Below are positions 9,783-17,282 of a stretch of DNA of 64,000 nucleotides, piece after piece. Both the position numbers and the translations under genes were made by a program. Source of the stretch: Pseudomonadota bacterium. Lineage in GTDB: Bacteria; Pseudomonadota; Gammaproteobacteria; Steroidobacterales; Steroidobacteraceae. The DNA is taken from contig JANXUT010000055.1 in assembly GCA_025356075.1 (NCBI GenBank), forward strand, positions 232,868 to 296,867, written 5' to 3'. The notes beneath the pieces are model-generated. The model was given only the letters and a program-made list of their open reading frames with translations. It searched no databases and was not told the DNA's origin. Each line of letters begins with the position of its first letter. Positions within the stretch are counted from its first letter, which is position 1.

Positions 9783-10604
9783 GTGGCCATTCAAGTTGCC
9801 GAGTACCGCCAGTCCTTCGGCAGCCTCGCCTTCGAGGAGCCCGAGGCCGGCATCCTCGAGATTGTCATCGGCAACGAGGCGCGCCTGAACGCGGCCGATG
9901 CGGCGACGCATCGCGACCTCGCGCAAGTGTGGCGCACGATCGACACCGATGGCGCGGTGCGCGTGGTGCTCGTGCGCGGTGCGGGCGCCAACTTCTCCTC
10001 GGGCGGGGATTTCGGGCTCATCGAACGGATGATCGAGGACGAGGCCACGCTGATCCGGGTCTGGAAGGAAGCCTCCGACTTGGTCTACAACCTCATCAAC
10101 TGCTCGAAGCCCGTCGTCTCCGCGATCCGCGGCACGGCGGTCGGCGCGGGACTCGCGGTTGCGCTCCTCGCGGACGTCTCGGTCGCGGCCAAGGACGCGC
10201 GATTGCTCGACGGGCATACGCGCTTAGGCGTCGCGGCGGGCGACCACGCGATCATCATCTGGCCGCTCCTCTGCGGGCTCGCGAAGGCGCGCTACCACCT
10301 GCTGACCAACAAGCCGCTGTCGGGCGCGGAGGCCGAGCGCATCGGGCTCGTGGGCGTGTGCGTCGAGGACGCCGCCGTGCTCGAGACGGCGTGGGAAGTC
10401 TGCCGCAACCTCGCCAAGGGCAGCGCGAGCGCCATCAGGTTCACCAAGCACGCGCTCAACAACTGGCTGAGGATGGCGGGACCGAGCTTCGATGCCTCGC
10501 TCGCGTTCGAATTCCTCGGGTTTCGCCTGAGCGATGCGCGCGAGGGACTCGCGGCGGTCCGCGCGAAGCGCGCCGCCGATTTCAAGGGCCCGGGGCCCGG
10601 CTGA
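9783..10604 (+). CDS. Crotonase-family protein lacking both hydratase glutamates
   Basis: A 273-aa enoyl-CoA hydratase/isomerase superfamily protein between paaZ and paaK. The oxyanion-hole loops are present ([12 protein letters not shown] and [16 protein letters not shown]). The residues aligned with the two hydratase glutamates are Ala125 and His145 (in LLDGHTRLG), so ordinary hydration is unlikely. Neighbouring acids (Asp143 and the Asp of [11 protein letters not shown]) might serve an isomerase, hydrolase or ring-opening role, but this is inference. The GTG at 9783 follows AGGAG by a normal spacing, whereas the start at 9735 lies inside the end of paaZ. It is 16 bases after paaZ and 20 before paaK, so it is part of the operon. 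Confidence 0.85.
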   Translation: MAIQVAEYRQSFGSLAFEEPEAGILEIVIGNEARLNAADAATHRDLAQVWRTIDTDGAVRVVLVRGAGANFSSGGDFGLIERMIEDEATLIRVWKEASDLVYNLINCSKPVVSAIRGTAVGAGLAVALLADVSVAAKDARLLDGHTRLGVAAGDHAIIIWPLLCGLAKARYHLLTNKPLSGAEAERIGLVGVCVEDAAVLETAWEVCRNLAKGSASAIRFTKHALNNWLRMAGPSFDASLAFEFLGFRLSDAREGLAAVRAKRAADFKGPGPG

Positions 10605-10624
10605 GACGGGCGGGAGGCGCGAGG

Positions 10625-11938
10625 ATGACCGAGGGACGGACGGCGCCGCGGGTGGGTCTCGATGCGATCGAGACGGCGAGTCGCGATGAGCTTGAGGCGC
10701 TGCAATTGCAGCGCCTCAAGTGGTCGCTCGCGCACGCTTACGCGAACGTCGCGCACTACCGCGCCGCGTTCGACGCCGCCGGCGTGCATCCCGCCGACCT
10801 GCGCTCGCTTGCCGACCTCGCGGCCTACCCGTTCCTCGTCAAGAACGACCTGCGCGAGCACTATCCGTTCGGTCTCTTCGCCGTGCCTCGCGAGAAGGTC
10901 GTGCGCATCCACGCATCGAGTGGCAGGACCGGCAAGCCGACCGTCGTCGGGTACACGCGGGCCGACATCGATACCTGGGCCGGACTCGTCGCCCGCTCGA
11001 TCCACGCCGCGGGCGGGCGGCCCGGGCAGATCGTGCACATCGCCTACGGTTACGGACTGTTCACCGGCGGCCTCGGCGCGCACTACGGCGCGGAGCGCTT
11101 AGGGCTCAGCGTCGTGCCGATATCGGGCGGCCAGACCGAAAAGCAGGTGCAGCTGATCCAGGACTTTCGCCCCGACATCATCATGGTGACGCCCTCGTAC
11201 ATGCTCACCATCGCCGAGGAGTTCGAGCGCCAGGGGCTCGATTGCGCGGCGTCATCGCTCAGGACCGGGATATTCGGGGCGGAGCCGTGGAGCGACACGC
11301 TGCGTAAGGAGATCGAGCGGCGCGCGGGCCTCGATGCCGTCGATATCTACGGCCTTTCGGAGGTTATGGGACCGGGCGTTGCGAGCGAGTGCGTCGAGTC
11401 GAAGGACGGCCCGGTCGTGTGGGAGGATCACTTCTACGCCGAGATCGTGGACCCCGCGACCGGTGCGGTGCTGCCCGATGGCGAGGAAGGTGAACTCGTG
11501 CTCACCTCGCTCACGAAGGAGGCGCTGCCGGTCATCCGCTACCGGACGCGCGACCGGACGCGCCTCTTGCCACCGACCTCGCGCGGCATGCGCAGGCTCG
11601 GCCGGATCAACGGCCGCACCGACGACATGCTGATCATCCGCGGCGTCAACGTGTTCCCGAGCCAGATCGAGGAGCTGATTTTGAAGGACGGCGCGTTCCT
11701 GCCGCTTTACCTGCTCGAGGTGACGCGCGAGGGCCACCTCGATTCGATGACCGTCCACGTCGAGTGGCCGGCCACCGCCGCGTCCGATGGCGCCGCGCGC
11801 GCAGCCGCCGCGAACCGGCTCGTGAAGCACATCAAGGGGAGTGTCGGCATCTCTGTGCGCGTCGTGGTCGGCGACCCGCTGACGCTCGATCGCTCGGCCG
11901 GCAAGGCCCGGCGGGTGCTCGATCGCCGCCCGCGATGA
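10625..11938 (+). CDS. paaK: Phenylacetate-CoA ligase PaaK
   Basis: PaaK (437 aa, the same as the well-studied enzyme) activates phenylacetate with ATP and CoA and feeds the whole pathway. AMP-forming ligase motifs are present: HASSGRTGKPTVVGYT (phosphate-binding loop), DIYGLSEVMGPGVASEC, RYRTRDRTR and the hinge/C-terminal GRINGRTDDMLIIRGVNVFP. The ATG at 10625 has a purine-rich GGGAGGCGCGAGG stretch just before it. The longer in-frame opening that begins at 9929 is a shadow over the crotonase gene. It is the last recognised paa gene here; no paaX, paaR or paaY is seen. Confidence 0.96.
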   Translation: MTEGRTAPRVGLDAIETASRDELEALQLQRLKWSLAHAYANVAHYRAAFDAAGVHPADLRSLADLAAYPFLVKNDLREHYPFGLFAVPREKVVRIHASSGRTGKPTVVGYTRADIDTWAGLVARSIHAAGGRPGQIVHIAYGYGLFTGGLGAHYGAERLGLSVVPISGGQTEKQVQLIQDFRPDIIMVTPSYMLTIAEEFERQGLDCAASSLRTGIFGAEPWSDTLRKEIERRAGLDAVDIYGLSEVMGPGVASECVESKDGPVVWEDHFYAEIVDPATGAVLPDGEEGELVLTSLTKEALPVIRYRTRDRTRLLPPTSRGMRRLGRINGRTDDMLIIRGVNVFPSQIEELILKDGAFLPLYLLEVTREGHLDSMTVHVEWPATAASDGAARAAAANRLVKHIKGSVGISVRVVVGDPLTLDRSAGKARRVLDRRPR

Positions 11939-12085
11939 GCGTGCCGCTCGCGCGATTGACTCGGCGGGTCCGAAGGCCCTACCGTTCGGCGTTCCGCCCG
12001 GCAGTGCCTCTGTGGCAGGAGTCCCGATGATCGATTCGAGGTTGAGTCAGGCAGCGATGCGAAGCCCGCGACGGCCGGCCGCGTG

Positions 12086-12625
12086 ATGGACCCGGACGTC
12101 GGCGCATTGATCGTCGCCGCCTTCGCGCTCCTCTTTGCGAGCGCGAGCTGGCATAAGTGGCGCGCGCCGGCGGAGTTTGAATCGGTGCTGCTGAACTACC
12201 GCCTCATCCCGGCCGGGCTGAGCCCCGCGCTCAAGCTGCTCATCCCTTCGCTCGAACTCGGTCTCGCGATCGGGCTGCTGGTGCCTGCGGCGCGCAGCGC
12301 GGCGGCGCTCGCCGGCATCGTCCTCCTCGCAGGCTACGCGGCCGCGATCGCGATCAATCTCAGGCGCAATCGCCGTGACCTCGATTGCGGCTGCGGTGCA
12401 CGGCGCGACCGGCGGCCAATCGCGCCGTGGATGGTCGGGCGCAACGTGCTGCTCGCCTCTGTCCTCGCGCTTGCACTCGTGCCCGTCGCGCCGCGCGAGC
12501 TTGGGGCCATCGATGCGCTCACGATCGGCGGTGGCGTGGCGATCCTTGCGCTTCTCTACCTCGCCACCGACCAGCTGCTCGGCCAGGTGGCGCCGCGCGC
12601 CGCGGCGCTCAGGAGGCCCGCGTGA
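12086..12625 (+). CDS. mauE: MauE-like membrane protein (DoxX/MauE superfamily)
   Basis: A 179-aa integral membrane protein with about four hydrophobic segments (near residues 8-25, 47-65, 70-88 and 112-150). It has the MauE-type opening ASASWHKWRAPAEFESVL and a cytosolic or loop DLDCGCGA motif with two cysteines. In methylamine dehydrogenase clusters MauE works with MauD to form disulfides in the small TTQ-bearing subunit. Here it overlaps mauD by 4 bases, but no mauA, mauB or aau structural gene is in view. GTG at 12083 is an equally possible start, three bases earlier. It lies 147 bases after paaK, so it may be a separate unit. Confidence 0.85.
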   Translation: MDPDVGALIVAAFALLFASASWHKWRAPAEFESVLLNYRLIPAGLSPALKLLIPSLELGLAIGLLVPAARSAAALAGIVLLAGYAAAIAINLRRNRRDLDCGCGARRDRRPIAPWMVGRNVLLASVLALALVPVAPRELGAIDALTIGGGVAILALLYLATDQLLGQVAPRAAALRRPA

Positions 12626-13227
12626 CCGCGCTCGTCGTCGCCAACGCGATCCTGTGGGTGCTCGTGATCGTGCTCGCGGTCGTGGTCGTAGCGCTGGTGC
12701 GCCAGGTCGGGGTGCTGCACGAGCGGATCGCGCCGGCGGGCGCGCTCATGCTCGCGAAGGGCCTCAAGATCGGCGAGCTCGCGCCGGCGCTCACCGTCAC
12801 CGATCTCAACGATCGCGCGCTCACGCTCGGCGGTGCGCGTGCGGATGGCCTGAGCACGCTCGTCATGTTCGTCTCGCCGACCTGCCCCGTCTGCAAGACG
12901 CTGCTGCCCGTCTTGACGACGAGCCGCCGCTCCGAGGCGGCGTGGCTCGAGATCACGCTCGCAAGCGATGGTGACCTCGCGGAGCAGCGCGCATTCATCG
13001 AGAGCCACGGCCTCGGGGCATTTCGCTACGTGGTCTCGGCGCCGCTCGGCATGGCCTACCAGGTGAGCCGGCTGCCGTTCGCGGTGCTCATCGATGCCGA
13101 GGGCGTGCTCCGGGCCCGCGGCCTCATCAATTCGCGCGAGCACCTCGAGAGCCTGTTCGAGGCGAAGCGGCTCGGCGTCGCCTCGCTGCAGGACTACCTG
13201 GAGGACGCGGCACGCCGTCCCGGCTGA
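12622..13227 (+). CDS. mauD: MauD-like membrane-anchored thioredoxin-fold protein
   Basis: A 201-aa protein with an N-terminal membrane anchor (about residues 3-27) and a periplasmic thioredoxin-like domain whose active site is TCPVCKTLLP (CxxC). MauD family members form or rearrange disulfides in the amine dehydrogenase light subunit. GTG at 12622 overlaps the mauE stop and follows AGGAGG; the opening from 12385 is a shadow of mauE. With mauE it makes a two-gene redox module beside the Paa operon. A partner dehydrogenase may lie elsewhere in the genome, or the pair may serve another disulfide-rich client. Confidence 0.88.
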   Translation: MTALVVANAILWVLVIVLAVVVVALVRQVGVLHERIAPAGALMLAKGLKIGELAPALTVTDLNDRALTLGGARADGLSTLVMFVSPTCPVCKTLLPVLTTSRRSEAAWLEITLASDGDLAEQRAFIESHGLGAFRYVVSAPLGMAYQVSRLPFAVLIDAEGVLRARGLINSREHLESLFEAKRLGVASLQDYLEDAARRPG

Positions 13228-13255
13228 ATCGCGCCGCCAAGGCGGCGCGGGCCCC

Positions 13256-13990
13256 TCAGAACTCTATCTCGAGCGCCATGCAGAGCCACTCGAGGAGCGG
13301 GCGCATCGCCCGAAACCGCTTCATGAGCGTCGCGACGAGGTCGGGAGCGAGGACGTCCCGCTCGGTGAGCGCGGAGCTCGCGACGATGTCCTTGCGCTTC
13401 AGGTCCTCGAGGAGCGGATGGTCCGCGGCATAGCCGCGCGGCGGCCGCGACAAGGTCTCGCCGCTGAGCTCGAAATACTCCTTGAACGCCTTCGCCGTCC
13501 TAAGCTTCTGCCAGCTGCGCGGGTTGTCGATCATGAAATCCCTGAGGCGCTTCAGCGTCGGCGCCTGGGGGTGCCAGATGCCCCCGCCGGTGAAGCAGCC
13601 GGAGGGCTCGAGGTGCAGGTAGAGCACCGGCGCATCGAGGCGACCCATCGCCGCGTTGCCGGCGAGGCCGCGCGCCGTGTTCTTGGTCGCCGCGTGAAAG
13701 AAGCTGATGCCAATGTGCGTCTTGTACGGCGCCTTGTTTCCGGAAAAACGCGTGTCGCGGTAGATCCTGAAGAGCGAGCCGCCGATCGGGCGTGCATCGG
13801 CCACGAGCGAGGGGCTGATCGTCGCAAGCGGTGCCGCGAGGTCGCGGATGAGGCGCAGGCTCGCCTCCTTGACGTGTTCCTCGTAGGCGGCCTTGTGGGC
13901 CTGGAACCAGTCGCGTTCGTTATGGCGGGCGAGTGCGCGCAGGAACTTGAACGTCGCGAGCGTGAAGTAGGGCTCAAGGGGCTTCGCCAC
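13256..13990 (-). CDS. DUF2461 family protein
   Basis: A 244-aa soluble protein of the DUF2461/TIGR02453 type, whose biochemical role is unknown. Family-typical stretches are FLRALARHNERDWFQAHKAAY near the N-terminus, FRIYRDTRFSGNKAPYKTHIGI, and LYLHLEPSGCFTGGGIWHP. The GTG start at 13990 is preceded by GGAGA. It converges with mauD, with 28 bases between the two stops, and stands alone on its strand. Confidence 0.88.
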   Translation of the reverse strand: MAKPLEPYFTLATFKFLRALARHNERDWFQAHKAAYEEHVKEASLRLIRDLAAPLATISPSLVADARPIGGSLFRIYRDTRFSGNKAPYKTHIGISFFHAATKNTARGLAGNAAMGRLDAPVLYLHLEPSGCFTGGGIWHPQAPTLKRLRDFMIDNPRSWQKLRTAKAFKEYFELSGETLSRPPRGYAADHPLLEDLKRKDIVASSALTERDVLAPDLVATLMKRFRAMRPLLEWLCMALEIEF

Positions 13991-14154
13991 GGGCTCTCCG
14001 GTCGGCTCTGATCGTGTGGCAGGCGAGCTTGCCCGCTCGCGGCCCGAGCGGCAACTGCCCGGGCCGGGGTGCGTGTGCGCAAGAACCGGAGTGCCGCCCG
14101 GCGTCCGTCGGGCGATGCTGCCCTTGAGGTCATTCGACCAACCAGAGCCGGATC

Positions 14155-14622
14155 ATGGACTTTCGCGTGCGGGCGCTCGATGCGGCCCCATTTCAGCATC
14201 TCTACGGCCGGACCGATGCCGAGCTTGCGGCGCTCGGGCTGAAGGCCTACCTCGCCGATGCGTCGCCGGGATTTCCGTGCCGGGTGTCGCTCGAGGACGC
14301 TGCGATCGGTGAGCGGCTCTTCCTCCTCAATTTCGAGCACCTCGGCGGGGAGTCGCCCTACCGCTCGCGCCACGCGATCTTCGTTCGCGACGGTGCCCGC
14401 CGCGTTACACCGGCGGTCGGCGAGCTACCGGCCTACCTCACGCGTCGGCTCCTGTCGGTGCGCGCATTCGATGCGGCGAAGATGATGACCGATGCGGATG
14501 TCGTGGCGGGCGAGGACCTCGAGCGGGTCATCGTGCGCATGCTCGAGGCGCCGGCCAATGCCGAGCTCCATGTGCACACGGCGCGGCAGGGCTGCTATCT
14601 GGCTGCGATCGAGCGTGCCTGA
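14155..14622 (+). CDS. DUF1203 family protein
   Basis: A 155-aa soluble protein that resembles the DUF1203 family (no known function). The family-like features are the N-terminal FRVRALDAAPF, the central CRVSLEDAAIGERLFLLNFEHL and the SPYRSRHAIFVRDGA segment, and VRAFDAAKMMTDADV. No signal peptide or membrane segment is visible. It is transcribed alone between a divergent DUF2461 gene and a downstream flavin reductase. Confidence 0.82.
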   Translation: MDFRVRALDAAPFQHLYGRTDAELAALGLKAYLADASPGFPCRVSLEDAAIGERLFLLNFEHLGGESPYRSRHAIFVRDGARRVTPAVGELPAYLTRRLLSVRAFDAAKMMTDADVVAGEDLERVIVRMLEAPANAELHVHTARQGCYLAAIERA

Positions 14623-14691
14623 GGGCGGCGTGCGCGGCGCCGCGTGCTAGCCTAGCCCGGGCCAATTTAGGCTCGCTCGCGGCGGTTCCGA

Positions 14692-15219
14692 GTGACGAGG
14701 ATCCTGGGACTTTCGGGCAGCCTGCGTGCCGCCTCGCTCAACTCGCTCGCAGTGCGCGCGGCGGCGCGCCTCGCTCCCGCCGGCGTGAGTGTCGGGGCGT
14801 ATTCGGGCCTCGGTGCGCTGCCGCTCTTCAACGCCGACCTCGATCCCACTGCTGTCATCGCGGCGCAAGAGCTAAGGCTGGCGCTCAATGCCGCCGATGC
14901 GGTGTTCATCGCGAGCCCCGAGTACGCGCACGGCGTCAGCGGCGTCATGAAAAACGCGCTCGACTGGATGGTCGGCAACGAGACGTTCGTCGGCAAGCCC
15001 GTCGCGCTCCTGAACGCATCGCCGCGCGCGACGCTCGCGCAGGCGGCGCTCCGGGAGACCCTCGTGACGATGTCGGCGCGGATCATCGAGGAGGCGTGCC
15101 TCGCCGTGCCGCTCCTCGGCGGCGGCTTCGACCTCGAGACCCTGATCGGTCACCCGACGATCGCCCGCTCGTTTACGCACGCGCTCGGCGCGCTCGCCGC
15201 GGCGGCCAAAGCGCGCTGA
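14692..15219 (+). CDS. NADPH-dependent FMN reductase
   Basis: A 175-aa flavodoxin-fold reductase that binds FMN and reduces it, or quinones, with NAD(P)H. The FMN phosphate loop is seen at the very N-terminus as LGLSGSLRAASLNS. The second flavin-contact motif is ASPEYAHGVSGVMKNALDWMVG, which is characteristic of the NADPH_dep_FMN_red family. The start is GTG at 14692. It converges with the small ORF under the cobalamin riboswitch (20 bases between stops). Confidence 0.9.
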   Translation: MTRILGLSGSLRAASLNSLAVRAAARLAPAGVSVGAYSGLGALPLFNADLDPTAVIAAQELRLALNAADAVFIASPEYAHGVSGVMKNALDWMVGNETFVGKPVALLNASPRATLAQAALRETLVTMSARIIEEACLAVPLLGGGFDLETLIGHPTIARSFTHALGALAAAAKAR

Positions 15220-15239
15220 TCGGTGGTACGGCCACGCCG

Positions 15240-15443
15240 TTAGGGCGGTGCGGCGTCGTTCGCCGCCGGTTGCTTAGGCTCGCCGAGCTCGCCATGAGGC
15301 CAGGCGGCGGCAGGCTGCGTGCGCTCGTGGAAAAGCACGACGATGGGGCAGCCGAGCAGGGTGAACCCGGCACCCGCGGCCAGCGCTTCATCGACCTGGC
15401 GCGCCTGCGCGCGCGCCCGGCACAGGATTCCTTCACGCGACAC
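15240..15443 (-). CDS. Small hypothetical protein downstream of the cobalamin riboswitch
   Basis: A 67-aa ORF that I do not recognise. GTG at 15443 is preceded by a strong GGGAGG ribosome binding site at a normal distance, and almost every codon ends in G or C, as in the neighbouring genes, so it looks translated. The protein has a basic N-terminal third with one Cys, a hydrophobic stretch around AGAGFTLLGCPIVVLF with a second Cys and a following His, and a Pro/Ala-rich tail. It is the only plausible gene downstream of the riboswitch before the convergent flavin reductase. It might be a remnant of a longer B12-regulated gene. Confidence 0.45.
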   Translation of the reverse strand: MSREGILCRARAQARQVDEALAAGAGFTLLGCPIVVLFHERTQPAAAWPHGELGEPKQPAANDAAPP

Positions 15444-15699
15444 GGGACACCTCCCGCCCGGCGGCACGCGGCGGCGGCAACCGGGGCAGGCCCGCGGCCT
15501 CGGTCCCGATCCCTCGATTCTGGCATCGATCGACTGTCGGGCACGGCGCGTTCATTCCCACTCCCGGTTTGCGGACGCGTATTTCCTTCGCCGAGGGGTC
15601 GTGGGGGAGGGGCGGATCCGGGCGGTCGGCGGGCCGAGGAGCCCACGATCGCAACGAACCGCCAGCGACCGCCCACCGCGATCCATCAGGCCACCTGCG
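15444..15699 (-). other. Long untranslated stretch after the cobalamin riboswitch
   Basis: Between the riboswitch and the small ORF is a 256-base stretch with no convincing gene. It contains a 9-bp perfect inverted repeat (GGGCGGTCG at 15620-15628 with its complement at 15666-15674) around a 37-base loop. This could be part of the expression platform. An ATG at 15553 opens a 40-codon frame that ends at the small ORF start, but it has no clear protein character. Confidence 0.5.
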
Positions 15700-15885
15700 T
15701 CGGGCTGGTTTCCGGGCTCTGGAGTGATCCGGAATCCTCCGGATCGACACGGCACCTTCCCGAGTCGCTGACCGACCCGGTGGCTCATCGCCGTGTTCAG
15801 CACTCCACTACCGTTGCGGGGGCAGCGCCGGCCTATGACCGGCTTCCCAATTCTCCAGCCCGCGATCCGCGGGCCGGCACCTGAC
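15700..15885 (-). promoter_or_regulatory. Cobalamin (AdoCbl) riboswitch
   Basis: On the minus strand the conserved cobalamin-riboswitch blocks occur in order. They are GGGAAGCCGGT, the CCGGCGCTGCCCCCGC core followed by AACGGTAG, GAGCCACCGGG, CGGGAAGGTGCCG, and a B12-box-like GAGCCCGGAAACCAGCC. The order and the spacing fit the class well. About 260 bases separate it from the only downstream ORF (start 15443). It should lower expression when cobalamin is plentiful. No recognised B12 transport or synthesis gene follows it here. Confidence 0.9.
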
Positions 15886-15936
15886 GCCGGCCGACTATAG
15901 CGACGGTCACGCGCTCGCGCAATTTGCGCGAGCGCG

Positions 15937-16314
15937 CTACGGCGGCGCCGTCACGATCACGGTCCCGGTCATCTGCGGATGGATCGAGCAGACGTAGCGG
16001 TAGGTACCGGGCTTGGCGAAGGTGAACGTGAACGACTCGCCCTGGTCGAGGGCGCCCGACCTGAACGCGCCGTCGATGCTCGCGACCGTGTGCGGCTCGG
16101 CGTCAAGGTTCTTCCAGGCGACCGCCGTCCCGACGGTGACGGTGAGCGCGGTCGGCGCGAACATGAACGCCTTGAGCTCGATGACCGCGGGCACCGGTGG
16201 CGCGGCGCTCCTGGTCGCAAGCACGAGGCTCGCGAGGATCCCTAGGCCCAGCGCGACCGGTCCGCGCCGCCGCGGGGAGAGCGTCGCCACGGCGGGACTA
16301 GTTGAGCGTGGCAT
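15937..16314 (-). CDS. Exported cupredoxin (type 1 copper protein)
   Basis: A 125-aa small blue-copper protein with an N-terminal signal or anchor (basic residues then ALGLGILASLVLA). A plastocyanin/amicyanin-like fold follows. The type 1 copper ligands are all visible: His75 in AEPHTV, then Cys109, His112 and Met115 in YVCSIHPQM. It would bind copper or carry electrons in the periplasm. It is the last gene of the sigma/anti-sigma/phosphoesterase operon and overlaps the phosphoesterase by 17 bases, so co-expression is very likely. An amicyanin-like role with the mauED pair 3 kb away is possible but unsupported. Confidence 0.88.
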   Translation of the reverse strand: MPRSTSPAVATLSPRRRGPVALGLGILASLVLATRSAAPPVPAVIELKAFMFAPTALTVTVGTAVAWKNLDAEPHTVASIDGAFRSGALDQGESFTFTFAKPGTYRYVCSIHPQMTGTVIVTAPP

Positions 16315-17227
16315 CGGCGAGCTCGAGTGCGGAGACGTGCTTGGTTCCTCGCGCGGTCGTGAGACCCAGCGTCGCGCGCAGGCGATCCGCCGGGACCACG
16401 AGCGGCCCGGGCTGCGCCGCTTCGCCCGGCCCCGGCTGCGGGTAGGCGGTCGAGCGGGCCGTGTGGAAGCGGATGTTGCCCTCGGTCTTCTGGATGATCT
16501 GGTGGATGTGGCCGTTCAGGATCGTGACGGAGCCGAAGCGGCGCAGCCCCGCGAGCGCTTCTTCCGCATCCGCGGTACCCCAGCCCCACGGCTGGTAGAT
16601 CGTCCAGAGCGGCATGTGCGCGAACACCACGATTGGCGTGCTCGCGGAACGACCCTTGAGGTCGGCGGCGAGCCACTCGAGCTGGGCGGGACCCAGCGCA
16701 CCCAGGCCACCCGGTTGGAAGTTGAGCACGTTGATGAGCGCGATGAAGTGCACGCCCCGGTGGTCGAAGCTGTAGTAGCCGCGGTTGCCGGACGCTGCGC
16801 CAAAGCGCTGGAAGTACTCGCTGACCGTGGCATCGGCGACGTCGTGCTCGCCGGGCACGGTGTGCAGCTCGCCGGCATTCAGGCCCTTCATGAGCTCGGC
16901 GGCGGTGTCGAATTCAGCCGCCCGCGACAGGTGCGTGATGTCGCCGGTGTGGAGCACGAGCGCGGGCGCCTGGGTGAGTGCGTTGACGCGCTCGATCGCC
17001 AGCTTGAGTGTCGCGCCGACGTCGGGATTGGCTTCCTTGGTGAAGCCGATGTGCGTGTCGCTGATCTGCACGAAGAAGGGCGTACCGGTCACGGGCACAG
17101 TCCCGGCCGAGGCGAGGTCGAAGGGCGTGAGGATCCCTCCCGACAGCGTGAAGAGCGTGCCGGCGCTGCCGAAGGCGAGGCACTTGAGCGCATCGCGGCG
17201 CGAAACGGACGGGTCGTGGCGGGTCAT
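16298..17227 (-). CDS. Tat-exported metallophosphoesterase
   Basis: A 309-aa calcineurin-type phosphoesterase. The N-terminus has a twin-arginine signal (SRRDALK at residues 9-15, then a hydrophobic stretch), so it is probably exported folded with its metals. The metal motifs are in order: ISDTHIG (Asp57, His59), HTGDITH, PGEHD (a variant of the usual GNHD), FAHMPLW and LNGHIHQI. Substrate is unknown. It is preceded by an ECF-type promoter element and by a hairpin that contains its ribosome binding site, so it can be made separately from the sigma/anti-sigma pair. It overlaps the cupredoxin gene downstream. Confidence 0.9.
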   Translation of the reverse strand: MTRHDPSVSRRDALKCLAFGSAGTLFTLSGGILTPFDLASAGTVPVTGTPFFVQISDTHIGFTKEANPDVGATLKLAIERVNALTQAPALVLHTGDITHLSRAAEFDTAAELMKGLNAGELHTVPGEHDVADATVSEYFQRFGAASGNRGYYSFDHRGVHFIALINVLNFQPGGLGALGPAQLEWLAADLKGRSASTPIVVFAHMPLWTIYQPWGWGTADAEEALAGLRRFGSVTILNGHIHQIIQKTEGNIRFHTARSTAYPQPGPGEAAQPGPLVVPADRLRATLGLTTARGTKHVSALELADATLN

Positions 17228-17231
17228 GGGG

Positions 17232-17253
17232 CCTCCTGTGGCGCTACAGGAGG
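17232..17253 (-). promoter_or_regulatory. Hairpin covering the metallophosphoesterase ribosome binding site
   Basis: Just upstream of the ATG at 17227 the minus strand reads CCTCCTGT-AGCGCC-ACAGGAGG, a perfect 8-bp stem with a 6-base loop. Its 3' arm carries the AGGAGG Shine-Dalgarno sequence, four bases before the start codon. In the folded form the ribosome site would be hidden. This is seen directly in the sequence; a regulatory role is inference. Confidence 0.6.
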
Positions 17254-17255
17254 CT

Positions 17256-17282
17256 AGACGCGGGGCGCTCGCCCTTTATTCC
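17256..17282 (-). promoter_or_regulatory. ECF-type promoter in front of metallophosphoesterase/cupredoxin
   Basis: The minus strand has GGAATAAA (17275-17282), a 14-base spacer and CGTCT (17256-17260). The same two boxes with the same spacing lie upstream of the sigma gene itself. The -35-like box overlaps the stop codon of the anti-sigma gene, so this promoter is embedded at the end of that gene. It is probably read by the adjacent ECF sigma factor. Confidence 0.7.

Noticed and set aside
8363..9790. Minus-strand frame of 475 codons opposite paaZ
   Set aside because: Antisense shadow with no domain match and no ribosome site.
7345..9888. Plus-strand frame of 847 codons over paaZ
   Set aside because: Out of frame with the intact PaaZ, with very Arg/Ala-rich composition and no recognisable domain.
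15173..15676. Minus-strand frame of 167 codons after the cobalamin riboswitch
   Set aside because: Its sequence is Arg/Pro/Ser-rich and out of frame with the better-supported small ORF, which has the strong ribosome site; it also runs into the flavin reductase gene.
15937..16314. Cupredoxin as the amicyanin partner of the mauE-mauD pair
   Set aside because: The copper ligands would fit, but the gene overlaps the metallophosphoesterase in an ECF sigma operon on the opposite strand, so its context points elsewhere.
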